Shown here piece by piece: positions 10,700 through 22,629 of a DNA stretch of 64,000 nucleotides. Under the pieces are notes generated by a model. That model was given only the letters and a program-made list of their open reading frames with translations, was not told the DNA's origin and did not search any database. The position numbers were made by a program, and so were the translations under genes. The stretch is taken from contig CP136068.1 in assembly GCA_032622095.1 (NCBI GenBank), positions 126,115,989 to 126,179,988 on the forward strand, in the 5' to 3' direction. The first letter of the stretch is position 1; every line of letters starts with the position of its first letter. This DNA is from Siphonodentalium dalli. Taxonomy: Eukaryota > Mollusca > Scaphopoda > Gadilida > Siphonodentaliidae.

Positions 10700-12340
10700 C
10701 TTCCCTAGAGATTTCGCGTTCTTCTTGCTATTGGTTTCTGAGTATTTTGTTTTAAACAGAAAACGGCCGCAGTAGAAAAACAATATACTTCCTTGGTTAC
10801 ACCATGGATGTATAATTGTTGTTCGTCATGAGCATATTGGACTTTCTCAATGTAATCACTAAGGTAATCGGGGCAGTTATCCCACACAGGCGAGGCATAT
10901 TCCATTATTGGTCGAATAAATGTCAAAAATATTTTTTCAAGCGTTAACCTATTAAGCCGGTATCTCATTCTTCGTGTTATATTTACACTATTCCAAGCTT
11001 TGTCGACTACAGATCGGATGTGTATACCCCATGTACCTTTGTTCTCAAAAGAAAGAACCAAGTGTTTATGACTATCTACTTCGACAATGGCGGATAGTCC
11101 CATGGATAGAGGTTGATGAGCTATTGTGATATCTTTTCCTTACACTAAGATAGCTTCAGTTTCAGGGGATTGAATTTCACTAACCATTTCGAAGACCAGT
11201 CCATAGGAGTGTCAATGTCGTTATTAATTAATTGTGCGGCCATAGTATGGTCCTCGATAGTTAAAAATAGGGATGTATCATCGGCGAACAAACGAATGTT
11301 GCACCTTATATTTCAGGTGATATCGTTAATATAAATTAAAAATAAGAGAGGTCCTAATACATATCACTGTGGAACCCCAGCTGTTGCATCTGGCCATTCC
11401 GAAAGAGCACCATCTATAAAACCCCACTGTTGTCGGTATTCAAGATATTATTTCATCAGTTGATACAGGTTTCCACTTATTCCAATTTTTTATAATTTAT
11501 TCAGGAATTCTTTGCTTATGTAACATAATACACAACTAACCTCTTTACCTTCATCCAGGGATCGACATGTGTTATCATATATTTCGTTAAGTTGGAATAT
11601 AGTAGAATCGCCACGCATGAAGCCAGTCTGATAGTATTATAAATGTTTGTTTTCGTCTAGGAAATTCCGTAGATATTTATAAATACATTGCTCATACACC
11701 TTTGCTATACAACTCAGTAATGATATAGGTCGGTAATTTGTAATCTGACTCAGCAGTCTTAAATATGGAGTGATTGAATCGTGTTCACTCAGAAGGATAG
11801 CAACTGTTATCGGTAAATAATATGAAATAATATGCAAGTGGTTCACAGAGCGACGAGGCACAATTCTTTAAAACACTTTAACTTATTCCACCGGGACCGC
11901 TTGGCTTTGCGACTTTGAGACACCTGAGTTCATTGTAAACGTCCACAGATGTTATTTTAATGTTTCACAAAAGATTACCGACTTCGTTGTGACCCGCTGC
12001 ATGTAGGCGTTTCCCAACTTCATCAACTGAAGAAATTTTACAGAAGAGAGAATTGAACACATTAGTTTTTTCGGTTGGTGAGATCAGGAAATCGCCATTT
12101 AAATTAAAATGCGGCATTGATCGTTCACTATTAGAAAATACAACTTTTGGAGTGTTTTCCACCACGAAGACTGGTCATTTGATGGATTACTCAACATCTG
12201 TCATTCTTAATTTCATATTCGCTTTTTCTTATAGCTGACGTGGTTTCGTTTCGTTTAGAACGGAACAATTTGCATCTGGTATGTTTTCTTTTTTGCTATA
12301 TTGTGCAAACGTTTTCGTTGCCTCATTAATTTCCGCAACT
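10700..12340 (-). pseudogene. Decayed LINE reverse transcriptase
   Basis: Fragments in order on the minus strand: a pre-RT linker (LNGDFLISPTEKTNVFNSLF, about 12105-12040), RT block 1 (TNYRPISLLSCIAKVYEQCI, about 11745-11690), the QTGFM region near 11630, a degraded GVPQ...VLGPLLFLIYINDI at about 11380-11320 in which GS after GVPQ has become a stop, the catalytic FADD at 11277-11288, and the C-terminal thumb (ITRRMRYRLNRLTLEKIFLT and IRPIMEYASPVWD, 10990-10870). Several stops and frameshifts lie between the blocks. No endonuclease and no 3' tail could be seen. It may belong to the same broad LINE group as the copy at 2.6-5.2 kb, but the regions do not overlap, so this cannot be tested here. 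Confidence 0.85.
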
Positions 12341-12782
12341 TTGCATGGAGGACTACTTCTTATTAATGCAAATTTGTTGTGAATATTATCAGTGCATACG
12401 TTTTCGATCTTGGATAAAAAATATCTACCATACTAGTTAGAGCACATGCATTATTTTCGTAGTTCCAGCTCTTCATTGTGTCATAGCCAGCTAAGTTATA
12501 ATTCAAGACTAAGAAGTAAATATAAGTAATAATACTATTACACAGTTGATAACATGTTGCCGAATCCCACATAACACATAGCCGATGTTATTCCTAAATT
12601 ATGTTTTAAGATATGATGTTTCGTGTAACATGTATTTACGCCAACTGTTATCACGTACAAATCAATAGACGCTTTAGGTTAGCAACTGTGCGAAGTTAGA
12701 TGAAATACATTTATCCGGAGAAAAAGTAATTCAATGATTAATATTTAAGTAACAATCTCTCTTTCCTGATGTAATTTCACAG

Positions 12783-13032
12783 TTTAACTCTATTTGTAGT
12801 AAAGCAGCATCGATGAGCAGTTATCCCATAGGAAATGTTCAGATAATATGTCCATAGGTCGTTTGTTGAACTTATCTAAACTTATCCCTCAATAAATAGG
12901 GCTCATTCTACCCTTGTATATATCTGTCGTCTGCTTGTATCACAGTATCATCCATCCAAATGAATAACAGACCATTCGGATGTCCACCGTTTTAACGGAC
13001 TGTGAGAATCCATTTAGTTTAGACAATGTTAA
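12783..13032. mobile_element. TTAA-bounded MITE, family L, copy 3 (diverged)
   Basis: TTAACTCTATTTGTAGTAAA at the left and CATTTAGTTTAGACAATGTTAA at the right match the family L ends. The internal text GATGAGCAGTTATCCC, ATGTTCAGATAAT and GAGAATCCATTTAG also matches copy 1. It is the most diverged of the three. Confidence 0.5.
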
Positions 13033-13930
13033 AGCACCATACCGAATAACAAAAATGGATGGGTGGTCGATGGGACCAACAAAATGTTTTTTCCGCAACT
13101 CAAATCCTTTTTCCTGCAAGTCTTTTTGACTGTTTTTGCAATGAGTTTGGCTTAAAACACATTAGAATGTCAATATTAACATAAATGAAAAATGTTATGA
13201 TGATAAGACAAACAGTTAGCCTGTAGCCCATGCTAATGGAATGAATTTTGAAATCCAAAATGGCCACTGGCAGTCATGTTTTTCGGCCGAATGACCCCAA
13301 AATGACTCGTTCCTATTTACATGCCAATGTTAACATTCATGACAAATAGTATGCACAGAAATGCATATACAGCTGAATACAGTGAATTTCCCCCCGCAAA
13401 TATGTTTTAGTGTTAAAAGGGGGTAGGTGTCCAAAACACTGCCGAAAACGGAAAAAAAATTGGACGCGGGTGTGGGTGGTTCCTAACAATAGTCGAAAGG
13501 AAATAATCAGCATACGTGCCTGAAAAAAAATTCAGACCCCCCCCCCCGAATTAGATGTGCATTTTAGGGGTGAGAATATGGTTAAATATAGAGAACTTTC
13601 TGGTGAAGTATTCGCGACGTCACATGTTGTGATGAAACTCCTGCAATCAACGCTCACTCTCGTCCTAATGAAATCAACATACATCCATTATCTTCATGTC
13701 ATAAACCAAATTAGTATACATGTATACACTGAAGAGGATATAATTATACATGTATAACCGAAGTAACGACAATGATTTTTATCTGATCTTATTCGCCAAT
13801 GAATTGTCCATTCGATAAAAGAAAGTAGATAAGGTCAACGTCAAGTCAAGTAATTACTGTGCGGGGCTCCCATGTTCGCAACCACGTCGTGACTCACTAT
13901 AGTTGCAATTATTGGTATGGTTGTTATACA
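13033..13930. other. No gene recognised
   Basis: AT-rich, with a short C tract near 13540 and a pair of TATACATGTATA words near 13697 and 13746. Nothing else supported. Confidence 0.4.
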
Positions 13931-13932
13931 CA

Positions 13933-14145
13933 CAGTAATGCCCTACGTAATCGACTCTTTAACTACAGCAGAATTATGGGTAACTTTTCAGGATTTAGTC
14001 GGCAATATGGCTTGTTGCCATTCATCGGAAAGCTCTCATCGAGAGCTTTCCGATAAATGGCAACAAGCCATATTTCCGACTAAATCCTGAAAAGTTACCC
14101 ATAATTCTGCTGTAGTTAAAGAGTCGATTACTTAGGGCATTACTG
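13933..14145. mobile_element. Fold-back element, family A, copy 1 (213 bp hairpin)
   Basis: A nearly perfect inverted repeat with arms of about 105 bp meeting at GGAAAGCTCTC-ATC-GAGAGCTTTCC near 14039. Ends are CAGTAATGCCCTACGTAATC and its complement. Two more copies lie at 22435-22597 (left arm partly deleted) and 44434-44642. The hairpin shape and dispersed copies mark it as a fold-back MITE; no coding capacity. Confidence 0.9.
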
Positions 14146-15740
14146 TACATAACCAGATCGTAATTTAATTTCATAATTTATTTGTATAATATTAAATTCA
14201 AAACGTAATGAAATAATACATCTCTCAATGACAATAGAAATTGAAGTGCCGCATCTGGCCATCGTTATAATCGTAACAGACACCTTTCGCATAACGAACT
14301 ACCGCTGATTAATGAGAAAAGCTAGTAGTCGTAATATTTTCGAAAGGTCCAAACACCTTTTTGCACTCTCGCCGACGTTTGTGAGAAGATCGTGTCGTCC
14401 AAACTGCTTGTCATCCGTTTTAATGTGATATGTTTCTGTTTGCCGTAGTTATTTTGCGCTGAATTATGTCCTTATACGGTCATATCTTATTGTTGCGTGT
14501 TTCGCACGATTCTCGTGTTTCACGCTCACGAATGATTAGTTTGTTACTAAGAAATACAATTTAAGGTCACACGGCGATTTCAAATTAAGAACACATTCTC
14601 AGAGTAAACTCTCATATCGAGGACCAGAGCAATGATCTCGAAACTTATTACTATGCGATATGTTTGTTGACACAAATTATAGTGACGTAGTACCCTATTC
14701 GTGATTCTTATCACTGGTAGTTCAGTATGCGAAAGGTATCAATTTATATAGGAAATATATGTCAGAAATCGCCAGCGGTAGATACCCCATACGAAGGACA
14801 ATCTGCGATAAGTTCAGAGCGAAATTCAGAATTCAAACAATACAAACCACGCCATGCTACAATACATGTAAATCAACAGGTCTGACCATCACCGGGAATA
14901 ATAGAGAATATTGTCGAGATAATAATAATTGGTTTACTTGGTTGTTCGGGGATTCGAAGTTTCGACAACAGATTAGATAGTTAACATTTGAAAATAGAAG
15001 CAAAAAACTTCTGTCTCCGTGTAAATTCGTCGGACTTTAAAATTGTATATACATGAAGCCGCTATACCAACACATTGAATTCAATGGGTCGACGTGATAC
15101 AACGAATATAATACGCCATGTGGGCAGATCGCGAGATGTATATCCAGACCCATTGACCGGATTCGCCCCCCCCCCCGTTTAAACATGCGATTTTAAACCT
15201 GGTTTAAACGTACATTGATGGTCCCACCAAGTCTGGCTCAAGTGGGCATTTGTGGTCAGTCAGTGGTCTGATGATTGAAAACTAGATTAGGTCAGATGGA
15301 CTTTTAGTCAAACCACGCCGTTACCATGCGCACCAAAGTTATTGGCACGCCTTCAATTAACGCGAACTCGTGCACGTTAGTAGCAATTATCGCGTGAGAA
15401 TTAATCGTGACATGTTAACACACATGCTGACACTCTCGTATTAGACAAGCCATACATTGAGATTATTTACAGCTCCACCCCTTGAGCTGATTGCATAACA
15501 TTTGAAAGCCGCAGTCCAGAAAATACGGAAAAGTCATCTTTGGTCTAGTCCACATAAACAGTGTGTTGCTGGACCGTACACTAATATGGAGTTGCCGGTT
15601 TATAAAGGTTATAAATCTTAAACTATGATCGCACTTGACAAAACAAATTATCCACATACTCTTTACAGATGTGAGCGCTTCTCGCTCACAGATTTTCGAT
15701 CAAAACATGCTCGTCATCCGAATTGTCCGATTTTAGCTTT
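14146..15740. other. No gene recognised
   Basis: No supported gene. A C10 tract lies near 15167-15176. The longest frames (73 and 64 codons) lack domain, splice or codon evidence. Confidence 0.4.
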
Positions 15741-16066
15741 CGATAAAACGAATTCGGTCTTATTTTGATAATCCGGCTATGTAAATGATAATCCGGCCTT
15801 GTGAACAGTATGTTAGGTTGTAACCGATAAAACCTACTTACAAATCACATTATATCGGAAAACATGATGAACGACGTGGTAAGTGTACACAATTTTCATT
15901 ATCTACAACATTCGTGATATTCCGCAAACATTGATATATTATAAGCGTTGTTTATCATGATTTTAGCTAATCATGTTTAAAAAAAAAACCATATAAATTC
16001 CATTTTTTTGTCGGACAAATTGTTTAACTCGAGTAAATTTTCGATGTCAATAGACGGCATGTGGTA

Positions 16067-16449
16067 TTAACACTTTACCCAACAAAACGGCCGAAAACGC
16101 CCAAATAAAGCTTCAACAGCCTAAAATATCTTCGGTCTGTCTCAATAACATCATACACATATGGATATCATTGGAACCGGTTCATTGACTACATTGTGAT
16201 GGTTACAGTTATGCCCTGTGCCATAGGTCGCCTCGCATATATAAGAGAATGCATTGGCCTAAACAAATTCTTTTTGAACACGTTTTACCATGTTTTCTTA
16301 TAATCTGTTCTACATTCTTTGACAATTTGATCATTTTTAATATGTGTTAAGCCAATGCATTCTCTTATATATGCGAGGCGACCTATGGTCGACTCGCATA
16401 TATAAGGGAATGCATTGGCACAGGGCCGTTCTGTTGGGTAAAGGGTTAA
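16067..16449. mobile_element. TTAA-bounded MITE, family B, copy 1 (two hairpin modules)
   Basis: Left end TTAACACTTTACCCAACAAA, right end CTGTTGGGTAAAGGGTTAA. Inside are a unique arm (ATAAAGCTTCAACAGCCTAA, CTTCGGTCTGTCTCAATA), a truncated copy of the hairpin module at about 16213-16262, a spacer, and a complete 68-bp hairpin at about 16352-16420. Its right TTAA (16446-16449) is also the left TTAA of the next element. Confidence 0.8.
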
Positions 16450-16538
16450 CCAACGATTACACTAGTTTATTTCATGAAATAATGCTTTATATGCTTTACT
16501 GTAGTTCACACATGTAAACTAGTGTAATTGTTGGTTAA
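16446..16538. mobile_element. Small TTAA-bounded hairpin between two family B/B2 elements
   Basis: It begins TTAACCAACGATTACACTAG and ends in the inverted copy (CTAGTGTAATTGTTGGTTAA). Arms are 25 bp around a 43-bp loop. It shares its terminal TTAA on each side with a neighbouring element, giving three elements head to tail. Confidence 0.75.
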
Positions 16539-16774
16539 CCCTTTGAGTGCCAGGTCGATTTTTGTATCAACCCATATACCCTGTGCCAATGCATTCTCTT
16601 ATATATCTTATATATGCGAGTCGACCATAGGTCGCCTCGCATATATAAGAGAATGCATTGGCCTAACAAATTATTGTTTTACAATTTTTTACAATTTTAA
16701 TAATTTATTCTTTAACATACTTATTTTGTAGGTTTAGGGCCGATGAGATCGGCCCCTGGCACTCAAAGGGTTAA
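16535..16774. mobile_element. TTAA-bounded MITE with different ends but the same hairpin module (B2)
   Basis: Ends are TTAACCCTTTGAGTGCCAGG and CCTGGCACTCAAAGGGTTAA, perfect 20-bp inverted repeats unlike the ACCCAACA ends of the other family B copies. Inside is one copy of the 68-bp hairpin, with a 10-bp local duplication (CTTATATATCTTATATATGC). Sharing of the module between two end types suggests exchange or capture. Confidence 0.8.
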
Positions 16775-16959
16775 TAACCCATGTCGTCTATATTGGTATC
16801 GAACATTTATTCGAGTTAAACTATTTGTCCGAAAAAAAATTGTATTTTTACATGAAGAGCTAAAATCGTGATAAAAAACGCTTATCAAAAAATCAATGGT
16901 AGCGAAATATCACGAACATGTTGTAAATATGTAAACAATGTACACTTACTTCTATGGTT

Positions 16960-17650
16960 TTAACTGCCAAACGGCGATCTAAGCCGACTGTTTTAGGAAA
17001 CCGAGTTTAAACTAGAGATGACGAATCCGGCCATTTCGTTTGTTATGTGGTTATCAGATGGTAGTTATCAGCGCAATCATTCCGCGGGACCGCTATCGTA
17101 CCCGTTCTATATCGACTCCGTTACGATATCCTTGCAATTATAGAATAATTGTTTGTGACACATAACTGTTCCCATCCATTACTTACAAAAAATAGTTATA
17201 AAAGGTCATAATATCGTAACTGACATGCCATGTATACCGGTTCATGTAACACAATAAAGTAAATCGATGCATATGGTATCACGTTATCTTCACGTTTGTA
17301 CTGGTATCATGAACAATGAGAATTAAGAGTCATCGATCCATAAGTCAACAACCTTTTTGGTAACATTGAGCACTCTCCCTAAATTTCTGGATCTGTCAAT
17401 GACTATGCAAGTACAGTAGCATCATGATGTGATGACAAATCAGCAGCATCCATCAACACCTCTGCGTTCGTTCAGGACCAGCTACAACTTGCATGTACCA
17501 AGGGCACAACTGTCAACCAACAACCGTAATCAGGTTCGATATGTTGTATATAGGTGTTTATATGATAACACTGAAATGAACTATCAATCCATCAACAGTG
17601 TTTTGCATAAGTCGTTGGAGTAAAACTAACGTCCGATGTCCAACAATCGT
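16960..17650. other. No gene recognised
   Basis: AT-rich sequence just 3' of the last RING exon. I looked for a polyadenylation signal on the minus strand and found no convincing one. Confidence 0.4.
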
Positions 17651-17656
17651 CTGAAG

Positions 17657-17893
17657 TCACACTCTCGCTCGGTTATTCCCCCGGTTGCTGAGCGACGCGC
17701 AGACGGATGTTGTCGAGCAATCGTTTAAGCAGCTGAGGTGATATACTCTGGACCTACATACGACGCATCTTAGCGGCAGACTTCTTTGGACCACAGCATA
17801 CTGGATCGTCCTCACGAAACAGATCCGGCAGACCACCTTGTGTCTGCAAGGAAAGGTTTGCATCGTCGCCCGGCCGTTCATGCATATCACACA
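17657..17893 (-). CDS. RING-finger protein gene, last exon (C3HC4 RING)
   Basis: Terminal exon, 78 codons plus TGA. The acceptor is TGTATTCTCCTTTCAG| just above 17893. The first codons are TGT GTG ATA TGC, so the RING domain starts at the exon border. The ligand pattern is C-x2-C-x11-C-x1-H-x3-C-x2-C-x17-C-x2-C, all eight zinc ligands present, which fits the RING-HC (C3HC4) class. RING-HC proteins usually act as E3 ubiquitin ligases, recruiting an E2 enzyme; the activity here is inferred from the fold only. About 30 serine- and cysteine-containing residues follow the last ligand pair before the stop. The segment reads in phase 0 and therefore joins directly to exon 2. I found no clear polyadenylation signal just downstream. 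Further exons in the 3.6-kb intron cannot be excluded. Confidence 0.75.
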   Translation of the reverse strand, partial: CVICMNGRATMQTFPCRHKVVCRICFVRTIQYAVVQRSLPLRCVVCRSRVYHLSCLNDCSTTSVCASLSNRGNNRARV

Positions 17894-18258
17894 CTGAAAG
17901 GAGAATACATATCGATACCATCTATATTGAGAGTTCAGTAACGTCCGTATAACAATAAATAAAGAGTAATCAATTGGTTCCGAGAATTGCGTTAAATAAT
18001 TCACCAGAGGCGAGAGACGTCGGTAGTAAACGAGTGCTCGTTAGCGCACGAGTTTCTTATCCAAACGTATCTAGCCTCGAAACTAAATAAACTAAAATAA
18101 CTAAAATAACAGCCTTTCAGTCAAGCCAATGAAGATATGTTAACGGCAACCTGAACATTGCCATCAGCAATATTATTTGAGTATTATGTAACCATTTCTT
18201 TGAAAAAAGCTTGTCTCAACCCTCTGCGATGTTTATAATGAAACAAAATTGATTTTCA

Positions 18259-18423
18259 CTAACCCTTTCTTTCCTAATTATTCATGGATGAGAAGTTATG
18301 TATGTAATATTAGTATCCTTTCTTCTGTATATAGTCTGCTATTGTTTTTCCTGAACACCCCACTGATGGATAATATACAATCATAACTAGGCGGGAGAAT
18401 CCATTCAGTAAAGAAATGGTTAA
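18259..18423. mobile_element. TTAA-bounded MITE, family L, copy 2 (short)
   Basis: Left end CTAACCCTTTCTTTCCTAAT, right end CCATTCAGTAAAGAAATGGTTAA. Shares ATTCATGGATGAGAAGTT and ATAACTAGGCGGGAGAATCC with copy 1. It lies inside the second intron of the RING gene. Confidence 0.65.
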
Positions 18424-19785
18424 TAAAGTATAGACTGAGAAGGTGAGAATGTTCTCGGAGTAGAGCTACCAGAAAATCAGATCGAATGGCCCATTCAATT
18501 TCCGTAATGTGTTGGGGCCATATTGCAGTGTGATAAAGCCATCATAAATCGTGTGCCGCCTTCTGCAACAAGCCACACATATCCGCAAAACTGTTCGTAC
18601 ATAGCGATCAGATCGATCTGTCGACAGAGTCCCTGCTAAGAATCAGCGAAATCTCGCATTCTAATCAATATGTGCAAGATCGGGGCGACCACGCAGATTT
18701 GAGATAATTCTAATTCTACTATAACCCTCATAATCATGATTCGGAGCCAGACGGTATTGTATTGGTATGAAACTTTGGTATTCGGCAGTAATATTCTAAC
18801 TTCAGGAAACATACATGTATACAGGGACGTAACTAGAGGGTCCCCTTGTGTGGTACCCACTCCCTGAACCAGACCAAAAGTCTAGGAAATTTCATTAGCA
18901 CTTCCCTTTTTGGTTGCTATTTTACAAATGCTATCTCCAACTTTCCAGCTAGTTGAACTTTACAACAATAAAAAATAACACCCCCTAATGATTGGAAATT
19001 TTCAACCGATGGCCATTTCAGTCCAAACAATCCGCTGAAAGAGGGGACATATTCGACTCTGAGTCTAAAACAAATAAATACCGGTTTGGTATCAAGCTAT
19101 CAATTCCGAAATTAACATGATTTGTTCTTAATCTTAAATTTCCAAACAAATGTTAAGTCAATCATCAAATTCCCAACTATTGAAAATTTGCACCAAAAAT
19201 TGGTGTGAGACAACCCCAAGCCATCCATGTCCCTTGTCGCTGCGTGTGCAATGTATAGGAATATAGGGAAATTGATCCAGCTCTTGCAACCGCATAATTC
19301 TATTAACGGCTCCGATTTATTGGCTGAAGTGATTGAATGTTACGTTCACCTTGATGTTCTAGAGTACCCACAGTTTTGATATGACAATGGGAATATGCAA
19401 CATTGTCATAGAACGAAAACCCACGCGGAAATGGTATTACTCTGTCTAATAAACCATAAGTTTATGCTTGGCCATTTATGTAAACAGACGTTCTGTTTTC
19501 AGGGCTTTTTCTAAAAGCAGAAATTATTATATTTTCCCTATTACTGTGGATACCGACAAATACATGTATGGCGTATAGGCATATCTTGTAAATTGTGGCA
19601 ACGTCCTCTGGTCATTATGTCGTATAAGCTTCTGATTTCGTTGTATCTGTATCATTTGTTCGGAGGGGACCCGTTGTCGCACAGTCGTAGTACCAGTAGT
19701 GCAGGGACCTACATGGCATGTACATACATGGTAATTGTAGATAAGATTAGTGTTGTTAATGGCGAACAACGAGTTGTCTGTTATA
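18424..19785. other. Intronic DNA, nothing recognised
   Basis: Between the last two RING exons. No hairpin, array or coding signal that I can support. Confidence 0.4.
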
Positions 19786-19789
19786 TCTA

Positions 19790-19895
19790 CACAGTCGCTT
19801 CGCTGCGACCTTTTATGATACCTGATTATGTTATTGGTCGTGATATTGCTGAAAACGACGTTAAACCTTCAATCAATCAATCAATCAATCACTAC
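19790..19895 (+). mobile_element. Probable SINE 3' end with (AATC)n tail
   Basis: The text GTCGTGATATTGCTGAAAAC followed by GACGTTAAAC and then CAATCAATCAATCAATC looks like the conserved 3' part of a SINE group I associate with molluscs. A tRNA-like head could not be placed with confidence. The call rests on remembered similarity, not a search. Confidence 0.5.
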
Positions 19896-19899
19896 TTTG

Positions 19900-21470
19900 T
19901 TGATTACATATTCCTCATCCGCTCACAATATTGTCAATAGTAGGTATGGTTATGTCTAAAATAATATGCTACATGCATTATATAATGCACATTCTACATA
20001 CTTGCACAAATGTGTTGAACGTCAATACCTTTGTCTGACTCACACATTTTCTCCCCTCGTTGCTTATATTTGGTTTAAACATTGTTTATTTTCCATCAGA
20101 TTTATAATTGCATGAACAGCTTATACATGAGTTGGCAAAATAATGGAATGACAGTGCTGAGGATTTATGTATATGATGCATATCTGACGAGAAGGGAGAC
20201 TAACGGTAAGCACAATGTCATGGCTTTTGTGAATGTCGTCCGCCCGCTGTATCTTTTGGGCCCTGTAAAATATGTTGAATTAATATCTGTATTTTGTCTT
20301 TCACATTCAGGGCTCGGCAGTAGATAGACATTATAGATCAGTTTGATCTGTGTACTATGAGCAAGAATGTAGGATTCACAGAGAGAGAGAGAGAGAGAGA
20401 GGGGGAGAAAGAGAGAGAAAGTGATAGAGAGAGACAGAGAGGGCGAAAGAAAGATAAACGAGAGTATAGTGAGTGAAAGGTGCCAGATTATGATGTTCCA
20501 CGTGATTTATTTATTTATTTATTTATTTGCTTATATTTAAGAGGAATACATGTACCATATCTCGTTCTCTCTCTAGTCCATTGTGTATACAAAGACCAGA
20601 CTTGTATACATACTTGACTGCAAGGCTCGCCAAAATCTTGAAATGGAGTTAATCCGGAGGTTAGTACATGCCGCTGTTATCGATTCCGCATGGGACCAAG
20701 CATGAGTAAATATAATCAAATCGCGACGCTTATCACGGAGCCAATTCCACTCTATCTAATTTGCTGTTTGCAGGATTGACAGATACGGAGTGTCTTCTCT
20801 ACAATTGAACAGATAGTGCAATTTATCCTAATGCAGTTGACTCTTGCTCATAAATTGCACAGCGCAGTTACCGCACTACCGCGCGTTCCAAATGGGTATT
20901 GGATGATTATCGGATTTATATGTGATATCACGATTTCTCTCCCTAACATTATCACATTAATCAGTCACAGATGATCCATCTGTCTTCGGCGATTATACGT
21001 GTGTTTGTGTAGCGTGCAATTATTACGGATTCCATCTGCGGCACATGCCATCTGCGTCGCATGCGATGATTCTACACATGTGATGCCGAGACTCAGATCA
21101 GGGACATACCACTCCAAATGATTACGTATATTGGTGTTGTTTCAGCCGCCATGTCACGCCGCGACATTTGCGGTTATATTGGCTGGGGAAAAGACATTAG
21201 TTTTACTTGAAAATCACTATGCTGCAAGCAGAAACCATGTTGTGCCTCAACACATGTGATATGATGGATTTCCAAATATTTTATTGGTTTCCGTCCAAAA
21301 TTGAAAGTATATCAGGAGCGAATAATTAATAAAGCTGATACTCAACAATGTAGCCAATAACCTGCATATGTAGTCTATATATCGTAACATGTTGCACCAA
21401 GGCATTATATTTCCTTGTTTCAAGTTTGGCTGGAATACTATATCAATATGGCTTTAGGTTCAAGAAGGTC
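19900..21470. repeat. Intronic DNA with (GA)n and (ATTT)n microsatellites
   Basis: A GA-rich run occupies about 20380-20460 and an (ATTT)n run about 20509-20528. The rest shows nothing I can identify. Confidence 0.6.
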
Positions 21471-21477
21471 CACTCAC

Positions 21478-21540
21478 CTCGTTTTCTTCGTCAGTTTTGT
21501 CATCTGTTCCATCCCTCTCTAGCTTTGTCAGTAGTCTATC
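21478..21540 (-). CDS. RING-finger protein gene, internal exon 2
   Basis: A 63-bp (21-codon) internal exon. The acceptor is TTATTTGATCTTTCAG| just above 21540 and the donor is GAG|GTGAGT just below 21478; both are near-consensus. It starts and ends in phase 0 and has no stop. The translation starts DRLLTKLERDG and then becomes acidic (DDKTDEENE). Joined to exon 1, leucine and isoleucine positions continue at heptad spacing, so the helix crosses the junction; the acidic tail then forms the linker to the RING domain in exon 3. It is too short to be found as an open frame alone and is supported by its splice sites, phase match and strand match with its two neighbours. Transcript evidence would be decisive. 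Confidence 0.65.
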
Positions 21541-21785
21541 CTGAAAGATCAAATAACACTAATAATATACACGGGTTTCGGATTTTGTTATAGTATCCAA
21601 TGAAAAGTCATTGCGGATGAAGACGCCATCCATCGGTGCTGATCGGTTTTAATCTCGATGAACTTGGTTTTCAATGTATGTGTAATGACTCTGATAATTT
21701 CGAAGTGCAGTATTCGAAATATTCGATTTCATCACACTCGTTCCAATATGACCAATCTTACATAACTAGCCAGCCTTTTGTTCAG

Positions 21786-22120
21786 AAAAACCGCACATTA
21801 ACTGCTTATAATAAACTTATTCTAGGTAGATAATCTGTTGAGAATCGCCTATTTTGAGTCGATAATGTGCTGACAATAATGGCATCTTACTCATTTTATC
21901 GACTCATAATGAGGCGATTCTAAGCAGATTATGTCCGAACAATGACACAAATAAGCCAACTCACGACTTTCCAGATGTACTCTCTTTAACACATTTTTTT
22001 CACTGTTGTCCGCGCCATAAAATGAAATAATTGACATGACTCCATTATCTGCTTATTTCAGAATCAAGTAATCACATTATGTGGATATTTCACATTAAAT
22101 GTCGATTATGTGCGTATTTC
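21786..22120 (+). mobile_element. MITE family F, copy 1
   Basis: About 335 bp with ends CCGCACATTAACTGCTTATA and (right) GTCGATTATGTGCGTATTTC, an imperfect inverted pair. Internal inverted words built on GATTCTAAGCAGATTATG and CACATTATCGACTCATAATG recur. Copies 2 and 3 lie at 28510-28828 (inverted) and 29184-29521. Confidence 0.75.
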
Positions 22121-22434
22121 CTCGAGGATATGTTGAACTAGCATAATTATGTATGTATGTCCTGGCATTCATTCTAAAAGCGCTGTGAAACAACACTGCA
22201 ACAAAATGTGTAAACCAGTCAATCAAACGAACACCAACGCACCGCCATTAAACATACATGCTTGATTCTTAAGAGTTTGAAGAACCAACTGGACGCCATA
22301 CAGAGTTATAAATTATTGTCCCGAAAAGTCATCTGAGATATCTGTTGAAACTTCACTTTTATTGGAGTGTATGTGTGTGAATAATTAATGGAATCAGTGA
22401 ATAGACTCTGATCTATACGAATAACTATCTATAT

Positions 22435-22597
22435 GTAATGCTCTAATTAATCGACTCCTTAAACACAGCAGAATTATGGGTAACTTTTCGGGGAGAGCTT
22501 TCCGATGAATGGCAACAAGCCATATTTCCGACTAAATCCTGAAAAGTTACCCATAATTCTGCTGTGTTTAAGGAGTCGATTAATTAGAGCATTACTG
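22435..22597. mobile_element. Fold-back element, family A, copy 2 (left arm truncated)
   Basis: Same ends as copy 1 (GTAATGCTCTAATTAATCGA and complement). The left arm jumps from GGGTAACTTTTC straight to GGGGAGAGCTTTCC, so about 50 bp of that arm are missing and the hairpin is asymmetric. Confidence 0.85.
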
Positions 22598-22629
22598 TAT
22601 ATGTGAGCACTGGGAACTCCTCTCCTCAC

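Larger units (their letters stand above)
15879..16951. mobile_element. Older long inverted repeat (family M) with a nest of TTAA elements at its centre
   Basis: Left arm 15879-16066 and right arm 16775-16951 are diverged inverted copies: GTAAGTGTACA outside, then ATTCGTGATATT, GATTTTAGCT, CGGACAAAT-GTTTAACTCGA and GACGGCATG inside. Weaker similarity may continue outward to about 15745 and 17050. With the inserted 0.7 kb removed, the two arms meet at a TTAA. The structure was therefore a loopless hairpin before insertion. Confidence 0.7.

Noticed and set aside
20380-20460. Purine-rich GA tract as a regulatory element
   Set aside because: A plain microsatellite; no further support for function.
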